Below, in pieces: positions 50,247-58,899 of a stretch of DNA of 64,000 bases (its first letter is position 1; the number at the start of each line of letters is the position of its first letter). Source of the DNA: a bacterium (GTDB lineage: Bacteria > 4484-113 > JAFGCY01); assembly GCA_020849855.1 (NCBI GenBank), contig JADZFO010000046.1, forward strand, positions 37,985 to 101,984, given 5' to 3'. The notes beneath the pieces are model-generated. The model ran no database searches. It saw only the letters and a list, made by a program, of their open reading frames with translations, and was not told the origin of the DNA. The position numbers and the translations under genes were made by a program.

Positions 50247-52556
50247 ATGATGCGCAAGCTGCTGAACACGAGCCTGTTGCTCGCCTTTATCCTCTTGTCC
50301 TGCCTGGGCCTTGGCGCCTGCGGAGCAGCTTCCGATCCGGATAGTCGCAGCACAGCGCCGGCCGGGAATCCTGCGCCCATGGCGGATGTCGATGTCGCAG
50401 GCGGCCTGCCAAGCTGGCCCAGTCCCGGCGAGCTGCCGCGCCACAGCAGCGGCGGACCTGAGGACTATCAGCGCTTGGTGACTGCGGACAGCTACAACTT
50501 CAACCTGCCCTACAGCAAGGTCAGCAGCGGCGGGGGCGGGGGCAAGACCGCATCCTCCCTGGGGTCAAGCCTCCTATTCAGTCCGGCTGCGCCGGCCGGG
50601 GCGCAGGGCCTGAGCGGCGCTGCCTACTGCTCATACGTTTTTTACGACGCTAAAGGTTACAGCGGTCCGAGCATCGTGCAGTATGCCTGGGTCAGCGCGC
50701 CTTCCGACTTTGGCCAGGCCTACATCGCCCTGTCCAACTTCGTTACCAACCGCTGGGACTGGTTCCCCATGGAAGCCGATGGCAGCACTGAGATCGGATC
50801 GTGGGATCCTTATGCCAAGGACGAGGTCGGCGCCCGCAACGCCTACATGTTTGTTGTTCTTCTGGGGCAGGAAGAAGCGGAGCTGGACTGGGTGCTGCAG
50901 GGCGGGCCGGCGGCATTCAATCTGGAAATCAGCACGGACATGATGGGTGATCCGGCGCTGAATGTGGCTCCGCTGAGTGTGGAGTTTGATGTCAGCTCGG
51001 CTCAGATCGTCGGAGGCAGTTTTGCCGGCTTCGACTGGGATTTCCAGAACGATGGCATCTGGGATGTCGAGGATGAGCAGGACGGGGTGGAGACCTTCAG
51101 CTATGTCCAGCCGGGCGAGTATGACTGCCTGGTGCGTATCCGCTCCGTTGACGGTCATGAGGATTACGACCTGCTGAGCTTCACCGTTGTCGACCCCAAC
51201 AACAGCCTGCCCACCGTTGTGCTGATCCCTGACGTTTACAACGGCGATGCGCCACTGCCGGTCAGCATCGACGCCAGCGCTTCGGTGGACAACGGGCAGA
51301 TCATCAACTGGGAATGGGATCTGGACAATGACGGAGTCTTCGAGCGCCATGGCCCCGGCCTGAACATGGTCGACCATATCTTCAACCGCTACGGAAAGAA
51401 CACGGTAACCCTGCGTGTAACAGACAATGACTACGCCAAGGCCAGCAACAGTGTGGATATCGAGCTGGCCACGGGTTGGCGCAGCACTCTGCTTGACACA
51501 GACATCTACCTCAGCGGCATGCCGGGTCTTTGCGTGGCCGGCAGCGGTCCCGCTGCACGGGCTTGTCTGCTCTATTCGAACTACCCCAGCGGCGACCTGT
51601 TCTTCAGCCGGGCGCAGGACGCCATGGGCAGCAGCTGGAGCGCGCCCCTGGCCCCGGCAGACAACAGCGCCCAGCTTGGCGAATGCTGCGACATGGTCTG
51701 GAACCCGGATCAACAGCGCCTGCAGATCGCCTTCACCAAGGTAGAGAACAGCACTTACAAGCTGCTCTTTGCAAACTCCAGCTTTCCAGACGGCAGCGGC
51801 TGGGACAGCCCGGTCGAGCCCGAAGCGGGGGCCAATCTGGGTTATCGCTTCAGCCTGGCATTGAGCTCAACTTCGCGCCCCATGCTGGGCTGCGTGCGCA
51901 ATGGCTCGGTCTCGGGGCTTGGCGAACTGTGCTTCCTGCAGGCAGGTAACAACGCGGGCACGGCCTGGAATGCAGCCCAGACCCTTTCCAGCGCGGGCGA
52001 CAGCGGCCAGTTCTACAGCCTGGAGCTGCAGGATGCTGCCTCATTCCCCCTGCTGGTCTTCGCCCATAACAACAACGAGGGCCAGCACTTCGGCTGCTTA
52101 AGGGCCAGCAGCACCGATGGCTCCAGCTGGAACGGCGAACAGCTGCTGCTGGACGGAAAGCAGGGCCGCGCCAGCTGCCAGATTGTCCAGGGCCGGCCTG
52201 CCCTGGCCCTCGGCGGGATCGGCTCCAGCGCCAGCCTGCTTTACATGCGCAGCAGTGACAGCAGCGGCGCTGGCTGGCCGGCTGCGCAGGAGCTGGTGGC
52301 GGAGGGCTATGGCGGCGCAGCGTCGATGGCGCTGATCTACGGCGCTCCGGCAGTTGCCTTCAACTCCTTTAACGATGGCGCTGTAAAGTTCATCCAGGCC
52401 ATGGACAGCGCCGGCAGCAGCTGGTTCGCGCCGCAGGTAGTGGACAGCACCGAATACACAAGTGACTACTGCGCTCTGGCTTCATGCAACAACGCGCCGG
52501 TGATTGTCTACAACACCGGCAGCGGCAAGCTTTACGGCGCCTGGTACCAGAACTAG
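50247..52556 (+). CDS. PKD-domain lipoprotein with beta-propeller-like C-terminus
   Basis: A 769-residue lipoprotein. The signal ends LGLGACGA (lipobox Cys near 25). After a low-complexity linker and an N-terminal beta domain, two PKD domains follow: VSSAQIVGGSFAGFDWDFQN around 250-320, then IDASASVDNGQIINWEWDLD around 340-410. The C-terminal 350 residues carry repeated short units ending in Ser-x-Ser-x-Trp (SSWSAPL, GSGWDSP, SSWNGEQ, GAGWPAAQ, SSWFAPQ). These could fold as a beta-propeller with about seven blades. The repeats suggest binding of carbohydrate or protein at the cell surface. The start is MM with no strong Shine-Dalgarno. Confidence 0.75.
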   Translation: MMRKLLNTSLLLAFILLSCLGLGACGAASDPDSRSTAPAGNPAPMADVDVAGGLPSWPSPGELPRHSSGGPEDYQRLVTADSYNFNLPYSKVSSGGGGGKTASSLGSSLLFSPAAPAGAQGLSGAAYCSYVFYDAKGYSGPSIVQYAWVSAPSDFGQAYIALSNFVTNRWDWFPMEADGSTEIGSWDPYAKDEVGARNAYMFVVLLGQEEAELDWVLQGGPAAFNLEISTDMMGDPALNVAPLSVEFDVSSAQIVGGSFAGFDWDFQNDGIWDVEDEQDGVETFSYVQPGEYDCLVRIRSVDGHEDYDLLSFTVVDPNNSLPTVVLIPDVYNGDAPLPVSIDASASVDNGQIINWEWDLDNDGVFERHGPGLNMVDHIFNRYGKNTVTLRVTDNDYAKASNSVDIELATGWRSTLLDTDIYLSGMPGLCVAGSGPAARACLLYSNYPSGDLFFSRAQDAMGSSWSAPLAPADNSAQLGECCDMVWNPDQQRLQIAFTKVENSTYKLLFANSSFPDGSGWDSPVEPEAGANLGYRFSLALSSTSRPMLGCVRNGSVSGLGELCFLQAGNNAGTAWNAAQTLSSAGDSGQFYSLELQDAASFPLLVFAHNNNEGQHFGCLRASSTDGSSWNGEQLLLDGKQGRASCQIVQGRPALALGGIGSSASLLYMRSSDSSGAGWPAAQELVAEGYGGAASMALIYGAPAVAFNSFNDGAVKFIQAMDSAGSSWFAPQVVDSTEYTSDYCALASCNNAPVIVYNTGSGKLYGAWYQN

Positions 52557-52568
52557 CAGACTGCGGCG

Positions 52569-53159
52569 CTACATCCCGGCGGTGGGCTCGATGCTCTCAT
52601 CGTTGTTCTGCAGCAGCGGGAACATGTGCCAGATGGAGCAGAAGTCGTCGCCGGGGCCAAAGATTGCCGCGTTGTGGCGCATGAGCTGGCCGTCCTGGCG
52701 GTAGATGCTGCTCAGGCCGGGCCACCAGCCCCCCGGTGCGCCATCAGCGCCCGGCGCGTCCTGGAAGCCCAGGTCGGCAAACAGGCTGGTCCCCCGGGCT
52801 GTCGCCATCGGGAAGGTCCAGCCGCGCTTCTGCATACCGGCCAGCTGCTGGTCCGGGCGGTCGTTGCTGAGCAGGACAAAACCGCTGCGCTTGGCCAGAT
52901 AGCGCCACAGGCTGTTGAAGCCGTCCGCCCACATGGTGCAGTAAGGGCAGGCAAAGCCCATGTTATGGATCAGGATGAGCTGGTCGTTGACCCCGACGAA
53001 GTCAGAAAGCCGGCAGGCCGAACCGTCCGGACGGGTCAGCTCATAGTCCTGCACCGGCATCGCGGCCAGGCCCTGACGCATGGCGTTGATCTCGCTGCGC
53101 AGCTGCTGGATCTGCGCTTCCTTCTCTTCTATCTGCGGACTGCTTATTGTTGACTGCAT
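52569..53159 (-). CDS. DUF899 thioredoxin-like protein
   Basis: A 196-residue cytosolic protein of the DUF899 group, a thioredoxin-fold family. Marks are an N-terminal coiled segment (EEKEAQIQQLRSEINAMRQG), YELTRPDGSACRLSDFVG, the HNMGFACPYCTMWADGFN active-site region with CPYC (about 67-70) and VLLSNDRPDQQ. The C-terminus keeps the GGWWPGLSSIYRQDGQLMRH and FCSIWHMFPLL segments. It is probably a thiol oxidoreductase; substrate unknown. TATACT lies exactly 6 nt before the ATG, so the mRNA should be leaderless. Confidence 0.85.
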   Translation of the reverse strand: MQSTISSPQIEEKEAQIQQLRSEINAMRQGLAAMPVQDYELTRPDGSACRLSDFVGVNDQLILIHNMGFACPYCTMWADGFNSLWRYLAKRSGFVLLSNDRPDQQLAGMQKRGWTFPMATARGTSLFADLGFQDAPGADGAPGGWWPGLSSIYRQDGQLMRHNAAIFGPGDDFCSIWHMFPLLQNNDESIEPTAGM

Positions 53160-53165
53160 GGCGGC

Positions 53166-53171
53166 AGTATA
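53166..53171 (-). promoter_or_regulatory. -10 hexamer TATACT, leaderless
   Basis: TATACT on the minus strand, GCCGCC, then the ATG of the DUF899 gene. Confidence 0.5.
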
Positions 53172-53236
53172 ACACTAAACCAGATGGTTGAGCTTTTGAC
53201 CGAGCAAAAGATACAGAAAATGCGGCTGGCCTGCGG

Positions 53237-54463
53237 CTAAAGCAGCCCGGCGGCTTCCTGCAGCGAAGCTATGCAGTAGTCGACTTCCTCTTCGGTGTTG
53301 AAGTAGCCCAGGCTCAGTCGCAGAGTGCCGCCGCGGCCGCTGCTGCCAAAGAAGCTGTGGGCCGTCGGGGCGCAGTGCAGCCCGGCGCGGCAGGAAATGC
53401 TGTAGTGGTTGCTCAGGATCTGGCCCAGCACCAGGGGGTCAAGCTGGCGGCCGTCAGCGCTGTCCAGGGTGAAAGAGAGCAGATGCCCCGCGCTGGCCGG
53501 GGGGGTGTCCTCGGCCCAGGGGCCGATCAGACGCAGGCCGGGCACAGCGCGCAGGCCCCGGGCCAGCCGCGCCGTCAGGGCGGCGCAGCGCTGCTCCACG
53601 ACCGCAATGCCGGTCTGCTCGAACCAGTCCAGGGCGGCATCCAAACCGATGATCCCCGGCACATTCGGCGTGCCGCTTTCAAAGCGCATCGGCCGCTCCT
53701 CCGGCTGGGTCAGCAGCTCGCTCTTGTAGCCCGTGCCGCCGATGCGCCAGGGGGGCAGGTCGAAGTCGCGGCGCACATACAGCACGCCCAGTCCCGGCAG
53801 GCTGAAAAGTGCCTTGTGCGCCGGCTGGGCCATGACATCACAGCCAATCGCCAGCACATCCACCCTGTGGCTGCCGCTGGCCTGGCTGGCATCCAGCAGA
53901 TATGGCAGGCCCAGCTCGCGGCAGACCGCGCCGATCGCCTCGACCGGCTGCACTGTCGCGCTGACGTTGCTGATCCAGTTGATGGCGACAAGACAGGTGT
54001 TGTCCCGGCGCAGGGCGCTGATCGCCTGCGGGTCGACACGGCCCAGGCTGTCCGCGGGCAGAGTTTCAAAGCTCACCCCACGGCTGGCGGCCATCGCTTG
54101 CAGCGGCCGCATCACGCTGTGGTGCTCCAGCGGGCTGACCAGCACATGCCCACCGGGCTTTACCATGCCGCTGAGCGCCAGATTCAGGCCGTCGGTGGCG
54201 CTGTAGGTATAAACAATCTCTTCGGGATACTGCGCCCCAAGGAAGCGCGTCAGCTTGACCCGGCAGCGCCGCAGCACCTCATCGGCCCGGAAAGGCGCGC
54301 TGTGGTTGGAGCGCTGCACCGTCAGGCTGTGGCCCATAGCCTCGCGCACGGCGCTCAGCACCGCCTCGGGCTTGGGAAAGCTGGTGGCGGCATTATCCAG
54401 ATAGACCAGCTCGCGGGCCTGCCGGGGCAACGCCTGTGTCTGGCTTGAAGTCAGGGTATCCAT
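53237..54463 (-). CDS. Cysteine desulfurase-family PLP enzyme
   Basis: A class V aminotransferase fold, 408 residues. VYLDNAATSFPKPEAVLSAV opens it. HHSVMRPLQAMAASRGVSFE follows, then DASQASGSHRVDV and the PLP lysine in MAQPAHKALFSLPGLGVLYV. RFESGTPNVPGIIGLDAAL and the cysteine loop ISCRAGLHCAPTAHSFFGSS come last. The last motif and the GTxRLSLGYFNTEEEVD end fit the group of SufS-like proteins annotated as cysteine desulfurase family. It probably extracts sulfur from cysteine for Fe-S clusters or thiolation, but no suf or isc genes are adjacent. TATAAC lies 10 nt before the ATG (short leader). Confidence 0.85.
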   Translation of the reverse strand: MDTLTSSQTQALPRQARELVYLDNAATSFPKPEAVLSAVREAMGHSLTVQRSNHSAPFRADEVLRRCRVKLTRFLGAQYPEEIVYTYSATDGLNLALSGMVKPGGHVLVSPLEHHSVMRPLQAMAASRGVSFETLPADSLGRVDPQAISALRRDNTCLVAINWISNVSATVQPVEAIGAVCRELGLPYLLDASQASGSHRVDVLAIGCDVMAQPAHKALFSLPGLGVLYVRRDFDLPPWRIGGTGYKSELLTQPEERPMRFESGTPNVPGIIGLDAALDWFEQTGIAVVEQRCAALTARLARGLRAVPGLRLIGPWAEDTPPASAGHLLSFTLDSADGRQLDPLVLGQILSNHYSISCRAGLHCAPTAHSFFGSSGRGGTLRLSLGYFNTEEEVDYCIASLQEAAGLL

Positions 54464-54473
54464 CTACCGCCAA

Positions 54474-54479
54474 GTTATA
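54474..54479 (-). promoter_or_regulatory. -10 hexamer TATAAC of the cysteine desulfurase gene
   Basis: TATAAC on the minus strand, 10 nt before the ATG; predicted leader 3-4 nt. Confidence 0.35.
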
Positions 54480-54502
54480 CCAAGCACCGCGAACGGCAGG
54501 CC

Positions 54503-54508
54503 TATAAT
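54503..54508 (+). promoter_or_regulatory. -10 hexamer TATAAT of the TlpA-like gene
   Basis: A perfect TATAAT, divergent from the desulfurase gene. Predicted leader about 63 nt, carrying GGAGGG before the ATG. Confidence 0.5.
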
Positions 54509-54577
54509 CTCAGTCTGCCGGGCTTGCCATGGAGCGAAGCTACAGCAGCTTTTCCCCGTCTGGAGGGTATGAGAGCA

Positions 54578-55636
54578 ATGCAATTGATCAGACTGGCCGG
54601 GGCGGCCCTTTTTGCCGCCTGCCTGAGCCTTGTTTTCGCGACAGTCCCGCAGAGGGCCAGCGCGCAGTTCCCGCTGGCCGGCCAGAGCGCCCCTGAGCTC
54701 AGCGGCCACGACCTGGTGGCCGGCGCCCCGGCCAAGCTTTCCGACCTGCGCGGCAAGTGGGTGCTGCTGGATTTCTGGGCCACCTGGTGCGGCCCCTGCA
54801 TGGAAAAGCTCCCCGAGCTGATTTCCTCGGCCAAGCCCTACCGCGATGAAGGCCGCCTGGCGGTCTTCAGCCTCAGCGCCGACCGCCCGGAGACCCTCGA
54901 GCGCCTGCGGGAGGCCATCACCGCCCAGGGCATTGACTTCCCGGTGCTGCTGCCGGCCAGTGAAGGCGATGCCGCGATGCTGCAGAACTGGGCGGTCAGC
55001 ACCATCCCCGCTACCTTCCTGATCGACCCGCAGGGGCGCATCGCCGCCCGCGACCTGCAATTCGAGCGCGTTGACGCGGTGCTGTCATATTTCCTCAGCG
55101 AGCAGCGGCCCCTGCTGAGCCTCTCGGCCAGCCATAAGGTCCTGCCGGACGGCGCCATTGAGGTCAAGGCGGAGGTTAAGAGCAGCAACGGCACCGTGCC
55201 CGCGGACCCGCTGAAGCTGAGCCTGAACCTGGCCTGGGACGAGTGGGTTTACGGCACGGAAGAAGGCCAGAAGGAGCTGGTGGTGGACTATGTTGAGCAT
55301 GTGGAGCCGGATTTTGCGCTGGGCAGCCTGAGCCTGGCGAAGGACGGCAGCGGCAGCTACAGCTTCACCATCCCGGCCAACGCGAAGATGGGCGCCTTCT
55401 TCTATGGCATCTCGCTGGACCTGCCCGGCAGTGAGGGCCAGGGCTCCGACGGCGCTTCGCCGCTGCGCCAGTGGATGCAAAGCGAATATGAATATCTCGT
55501 GGAGCCCGTCTGGGCTCCCGACCCGCAGGATGAATTTGACGAGATGCTGCCGCCGGACGCCGACCCGGCCCTGGCGGAGGCCGAGGACCTGACCGAACGG
55601 CCGATGCCCGAGGAGCGCGCCGTTCCCCGCGCCTAG
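54578..55636 (+). CDS. TlpA/ResA-like exported thioredoxin-fold protein
   Basis: A 352-residue exported protein. The signal (GAALFAACLSLVFATVPQRA, about 8-27) is cleaved near ASAQ. A TlpA/ResA-type thioredoxin domain follows (about 30-180) with LLDFWATWCGPCMEKLPELI (CGPC active site near 73-76) and the cis-Pro loop VSTIPATFLIDPQGRI. The last 170 residues are a separate beta domain with an acidic tail (PQDEFDEMLPPDADPALAEA). It would reduce or isomerise disulfides in the periplasm. GGAGGG lies 10 nt upstream of this ATG; the ATG at 54569 has only 1 nt of spacing. Confidence 0.85.
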   Translation: MQLIRLAGAALFAACLSLVFATVPQRASAQFPLAGQSAPELSGHDLVAGAPAKLSDLRGKWVLLDFWATWCGPCMEKLPELISSAKPYRDEGRLAVFSLSADRPETLERLREAITAQGIDFPVLLPASEGDAAMLQNWAVSTIPATFLIDPQGRIAARDLQFERVDAVLSYFLSEQRPLLSLSASHKVLPDGAIEVKAEVKSSNGTVPADPLKLSLNLAWDEWVYGTEEGQKELVVDYVEHVEPDFALGSLSLAKDGSGSYSFTIPANAKMGAFFYGISLDLPGSEGQGSDGASPLRQWMQSEYEYLVEPVWAPDPQDEFDEMLPPDADPALAEAEDLTERPMPEERAVPRA

Positions 55637-55707
55637 GCGCAGCGCCACAACAGGCTGCGGGCTGAACTGCAACCGCTCTTGCCCGTCCTGCTGAGGTGGG
55701 GCTGGGA

Positions 55708-55713
55708 TACAAT
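55708..55713 (+). promoter_or_regulatory. -10 hexamer TACAAT of the FGE-like gene
   Basis: TACAAT, 30 nt before the ATG at 55744. It lies downstream of the GTG at 55696, which therefore should not be the start. Confidence 0.4.
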
Positions 55714-55743
55714 CGGCTGGTGCTGGGAAGGCGATCAGGTTTT

Positions 55744-57936
55744 ATGCTGCTGGCGCTGCTGCTGGCCCTGCTGCTGCAGGGCGGCCCGCAGTGCGCCCGC
55801 GGTCAGGGCGGCGCAGAGCCCCTGGCCAGCGACAACTTCGCTCACAGCTATGCCGGGGGCGAGGTCAGCCTCGACACCGCGATAAGCCTCTCCGGCCGCC
55901 TGGCCCCGGGCCAGGTGGTGACCCTGGAGCTTTATCTGGACTCGGCGATCAGCCCGGCCGCCGGGATGCAGGACGCGCAGGCGGCCATGCTCAATGGAGC
56001 GGTCTACGTGGGCCTGCCGCCGGGCCTCGACCCGGCCGGCAAGCTGCGGATCTCCTATTTCAATCCAGATTCGGGCAAGTACGAATACGCCTACAGTTCT
56101 GACTACGCCAAGGCCCGCAGCATGAGCCAGCTGGGCCCGGCGCAGGCGGACGCCCAGAGCGGCGATCCGCAAAAGGTCCTTTCCGGCCTTGGAACACTTA
56201 GCCGCGCCTTCGACCCGGCGCTGAAGGTCAGCGGGCCGGCCGACCCGCGCCTGAGCGGCGAGGACCGCAGCTACAGCATCAGCGGCATCAGCTGGCTTCT
56301 GCCCTGCAATGTGGCCTTCAAGCCCCTGGTGGACCCCTTTGACCCGGCCGAGAGCCTGCAGCAGCAGACCCGGCTGAAAATCGCCGTACCAATCAAGGTC
56401 AGCAGCCCCTCCCTGGGCCAGCCGGTGATGGTCTATGCGGCCGGCCTGAGCATTGGCGTGGTGAAGACGGAGCTGCCGGCCGACCAGATCCCGGCGAATG
56501 CCTATCCTCTGGCGCCCCTGCCGGAGCCGAAAGCGGATGCCGGGGCCGAAGCCGCCGGGGCGCAAAAGACGGATACTGCCGCAGACAGCGGAGGCGAGGA
56601 AGACGATGGCGCCAGGCCTGCCCAGCGTGGCAGAGGCAATGCCCGGGCAGACAAAGGCAAGAAGGAGGAGGCCGAGCCAGCCCCGCCAGCGCCTGTGCCG
56701 GTGCTGCTGTATGGCTGCCGCTGGGCGCACTGGGAACTGGCAGTGACCCTCGACGAGGCCCTGGCCCCGGAGAAGCTGCGCTCTGACCCGGAAAACCTCC
56801 TCCCCCCCCTCCCCGGCCTCAGCCCGGCGGCGGATATCGAGCCCTATCAGGACAGACCGGCAAGTGCCGGCAACAGCTCCGCGGGCGCTGCGACTGAACC
56901 GGGCGAGAGCCCGACCAGCCTCGATGAACTGCTGGCCGCGGCGGATGGCGGCGGTCAGGAGCAGGACGCAGCGGCCAGCGCAGGCGCAGAAGACAGCGCG
57001 GAAGCTGAAAGCAGCGCTTCAGACAGCACCGATGTGGGAAGCGCCGCCGAGGACAGCCAGGCGGAAGACAGCGGCGCGGATGGCGCCGGTGCGCGTGAAG
57101 TGGAGCCCGGCACCATCAGCGCCGGCCCCAGCGAATACCGCGTCGCGCTCAAGCCAATCTCCGGCTTCGACCCCGACACCTATGTCCAGAGCGGCTCATC
57201 GGTTTACCAGCCGGCGGGCGGCCCGGCGCGCAGCAACAGTGGGCGTTATCCCGGCGCCGGGGCCTACTCCGGCGGCGCGGAGCTTAGCGAGATGCTGCTG
57301 GTAGCGGGCGGCGAGTTCCTGATGGGCACCCCGGACAAGCAGATCGGCGACAAGGACGAGAAGCCGCAGCACAAGGTCAGCCTGCCGGACTTCTACATTG
57401 ACAAGTACCCGGTGACCAACCGGCAGTTCTACAGCTTTGTGCTGGCCGCGGGCTACAAGCCGGAAGGCAACTGGGACAAGTACTACTCCCCGGAGACCGC
57501 CGACCTGCCAGTGATGGCCGTGTCCTGGGCGGACGCCAATGCCTTTGCGCGCTGGGCCGGCAAGCGCCTGCCGACCGAGGCCGAGTGGGAGAAGGCCGCG
57601 CGCGGCAGCGACGGACGGACCTATCCCTGGGGCGAGGACTGGAGCGGCACGATCCTGCCGCGCAGCGATGACAACATCTTCGAGGTAGTCGGCGCCCGGG
57701 ACAACGTCAGCCCCTGCGGCGCTGTGGATATGGTCGGCGTGATCTGGCAATGGACCTCCAGCAGCTATACCCCGACATATCCTTACGACCCGCGGGCCGG
57801 CGGCGACAAGAAGGTGCTGCGCGGCGGGGCCTACAGCAACGGCCGCAACATCGTGCGCTGCGCCAACCGCTACGCCGAAAGCCCCAATGTGGCGCTGGCA
57901 ACCTTCGGGTTCAGATGCGCCAGGGACAGTAAGTAA
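55744..57936 (+). CDS. Exported protein with formylglycine-generating-enzyme-like domain
   Basis: About 730 residues. The signal peptide MLLALLLALLLQGGPQCARG starts at the ATG. An N-terminal beta domain (to about 250) follows, then an acidic, Ala/Ser/Glu/Asp-rich disordered linker (about 255-480). The C-terminal FGE-sulfatase domain (about 510-730) shows MLLVAGGEFLMGTPDKQIGD, FYIDKYPVTNRQFYSFV, KRLPTEAEWEKAARGSDGRT, DMVGVIWQWTSSSY, VLRGGAYSNG and FGFRCARDS. The two active-site cysteines of true FGE lie after GGSY in known enzymes; here that segment reads GGAYSNGRNIVRCANR, so they are missing. It is therefore a likely sugar- or surface-binding FGE-fold protein and not an FGE. Confidence 0.75.
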   Translation: MLLALLLALLLQGGPQCARGQGGAEPLASDNFAHSYAGGEVSLDTAISLSGRLAPGQVVTLELYLDSAISPAAGMQDAQAAMLNGAVYVGLPPGLDPAGKLRISYFNPDSGKYEYAYSSDYAKARSMSQLGPAQADAQSGDPQKVLSGLGTLSRAFDPALKVSGPADPRLSGEDRSYSISGISWLLPCNVAFKPLVDPFDPAESLQQQTRLKIAVPIKVSSPSLGQPVMVYAAGLSIGVVKTELPADQIPANAYPLAPLPEPKADAGAEAAGAQKTDTAADSGGEEDDGARPAQRGRGNARADKGKKEEAEPAPPAPVPVLLYGCRWAHWELAVTLDEALAPEKLRSDPENLLPPLPGLSPAADIEPYQDRPASAGNSSAGAATEPGESPTSLDELLAAADGGGQEQDAAASAGAEDSAEAESSASDSTDVGSAAEDSQAEDSGADGAGAREVEPGTISAGPSEYRVALKPISGFDPDTYVQSGSSVYQPAGGPARSNSGRYPGAGAYSGGAELSEMLLVAGGEFLMGTPDKQIGDKDEKPQHKVSLPDFYIDKYPVTNRQFYSFVLAAGYKPEGNWDKYYSPETADLPVMAVSWADANAFARWAGKRLPTEAEWEKAARGSDGRTYPWGEDWSGTILPRSDDNIFEVVGARDNVSPCGAVDMVGVIWQWTSSSYTPTYPYDPRAGGDKKVLRGGAYSNGRNIVRCANRYAESPNVALATFGFRCARDSK

Positions 57937-57979
57937 GGCTCTGGCCCGAAGCCGGCGGCTCCACCAGCCGGTGACGCGC

Positions 57980-58131
57980 TGAAGGAGACAATCCAACAGG
58001 AGGCACAGAGGCTCTGAGCTTGCTGAGGGCATCATGCCGTCAAGGAGACAGGTGAATGCTGGCTGCTTGAAACTTCGCCCGCCGACGCAGAAATCCCTTC
58101 GCTTGCTCTGTGCCTCAGCGTCTCCTGTGAT
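57980..58131. repeat. Inverted-repeat element with GAGGCACAGAG arms
   Basis: The left arm includes CAACAGGAGGCACAGAGGCT (about 57993-58012) and the right arm TCTGTGCCTCAGCGTCTCCT (58107-58126). Aligned as inverted repeats they match at 21 of 30 positions, with a weak 7-nt period (GAGGCAC, AGAGGCT, CTGAGCT). It fills most of the 347-nt gap 57937-58283, which otherwise holds no gene. A shorter relative (AACAGGAGGCACTTAGACTC) lies near 31038. Confidence 0.55.
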
Positions 58132-58283
58132 TCCTATGGTCCTCGCCTTCCAGGAGTCGCATGCAAACGGAAAGGGCGGAGACATCGCGTCCCCGCCCCG
58201 TCAAAGTCAATGCCTGCTTAGGCCGGCGCGCCGAAAGACCGCCGGGTGCACGCCGCGTACCCCTGCAGAATCCTGCGCTGCAG

Positions 58284-58796
58284 TTAGTTCTGTCCCGCCG
58301 CCATCTGCGCCATCATCTCGGCCGTCTGCTCCTTGTTCGGGCCGTAGATGGAAGGCACGGTCAGGCCGGCCTGGCGCATCAGCACGGAAAGCTGGCCGCG
58401 GTGGTGTGCCTCGTGCACAAGCTGGGCCTGCAGCATCATCCACGCCGGCCAGTCGAGCATGCCAAAGACGTGGTGCACTTTCTGCAGGTCCGCGTCAGAG
58501 ACCTTGGCGGCCTCGGCCTTGACCCGGTCGCGGTTGGCGCAGTACTCGTTCACGATCTGCTCAACCGTCAGGCCGGCGGGCGTGCCCCACTCAGTCATCG
58601 GCGGGACGTCCCAACCGATCTGGTTGAACATGTAGCGCGGCGCGGTGGCGATGTGCCAGGCGATGTCGGCGGCGTTCTGGTCGCCCTCGCCCTTGCTCTG
58701 GGCCAGGGCTTCGTTGGTCAGCGCGCGCAGGACGCGCTCTGTGATCTCGGACTCATAGCCGTAGGCCGGGATGAACTCCTGGGTTGAGTTAAACAC
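58284..58796 (-). CDS. DinB-family (DUF664-like) metalloprotein
   Basis: A 170-residue four-helix bundle of the DinB/YfiT type. The metal-binding histidines are in NAADIAWHIATAPRYMFNQI (first His near 48) and in the QLVHEAHHRGQLSVLMRQAG block (about 124-143), which is the strongest mark of the family. It could be a thiol- (bacillithiol/mycothiol-) dependent S-transferase or a structural relative. The GTG start has TGGAGGCG 4-5 nt upstream. No stress genes lie next to it. Confidence 0.85.
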   Translation of the reverse strand: MFNSTQEFIPAYGYESEITERVLRALTNEALAQSKGEGDQNAADIAWHIATAPRYMFNQIGWDVPPMTEWGTPAGLTVEQIVNEYCANRDRVKAEAAKVSDADLQKVHHVFGMLDWPAWMMLQAQLVHEAHHRGQLSVLMRQAGLTVPSIYGPNKEQTAEMMAQMAAGQN

Positions 58797-58899
58797 TTCC
58801 GCCTCCAGAATACAAGTGATTTAGACGGCCTGACAGCCCCGGCCGCTGCCCTAAAGATACCGCCTGACCGTAAAGCCTGCATAGTCCCGGGCCCCGAGC

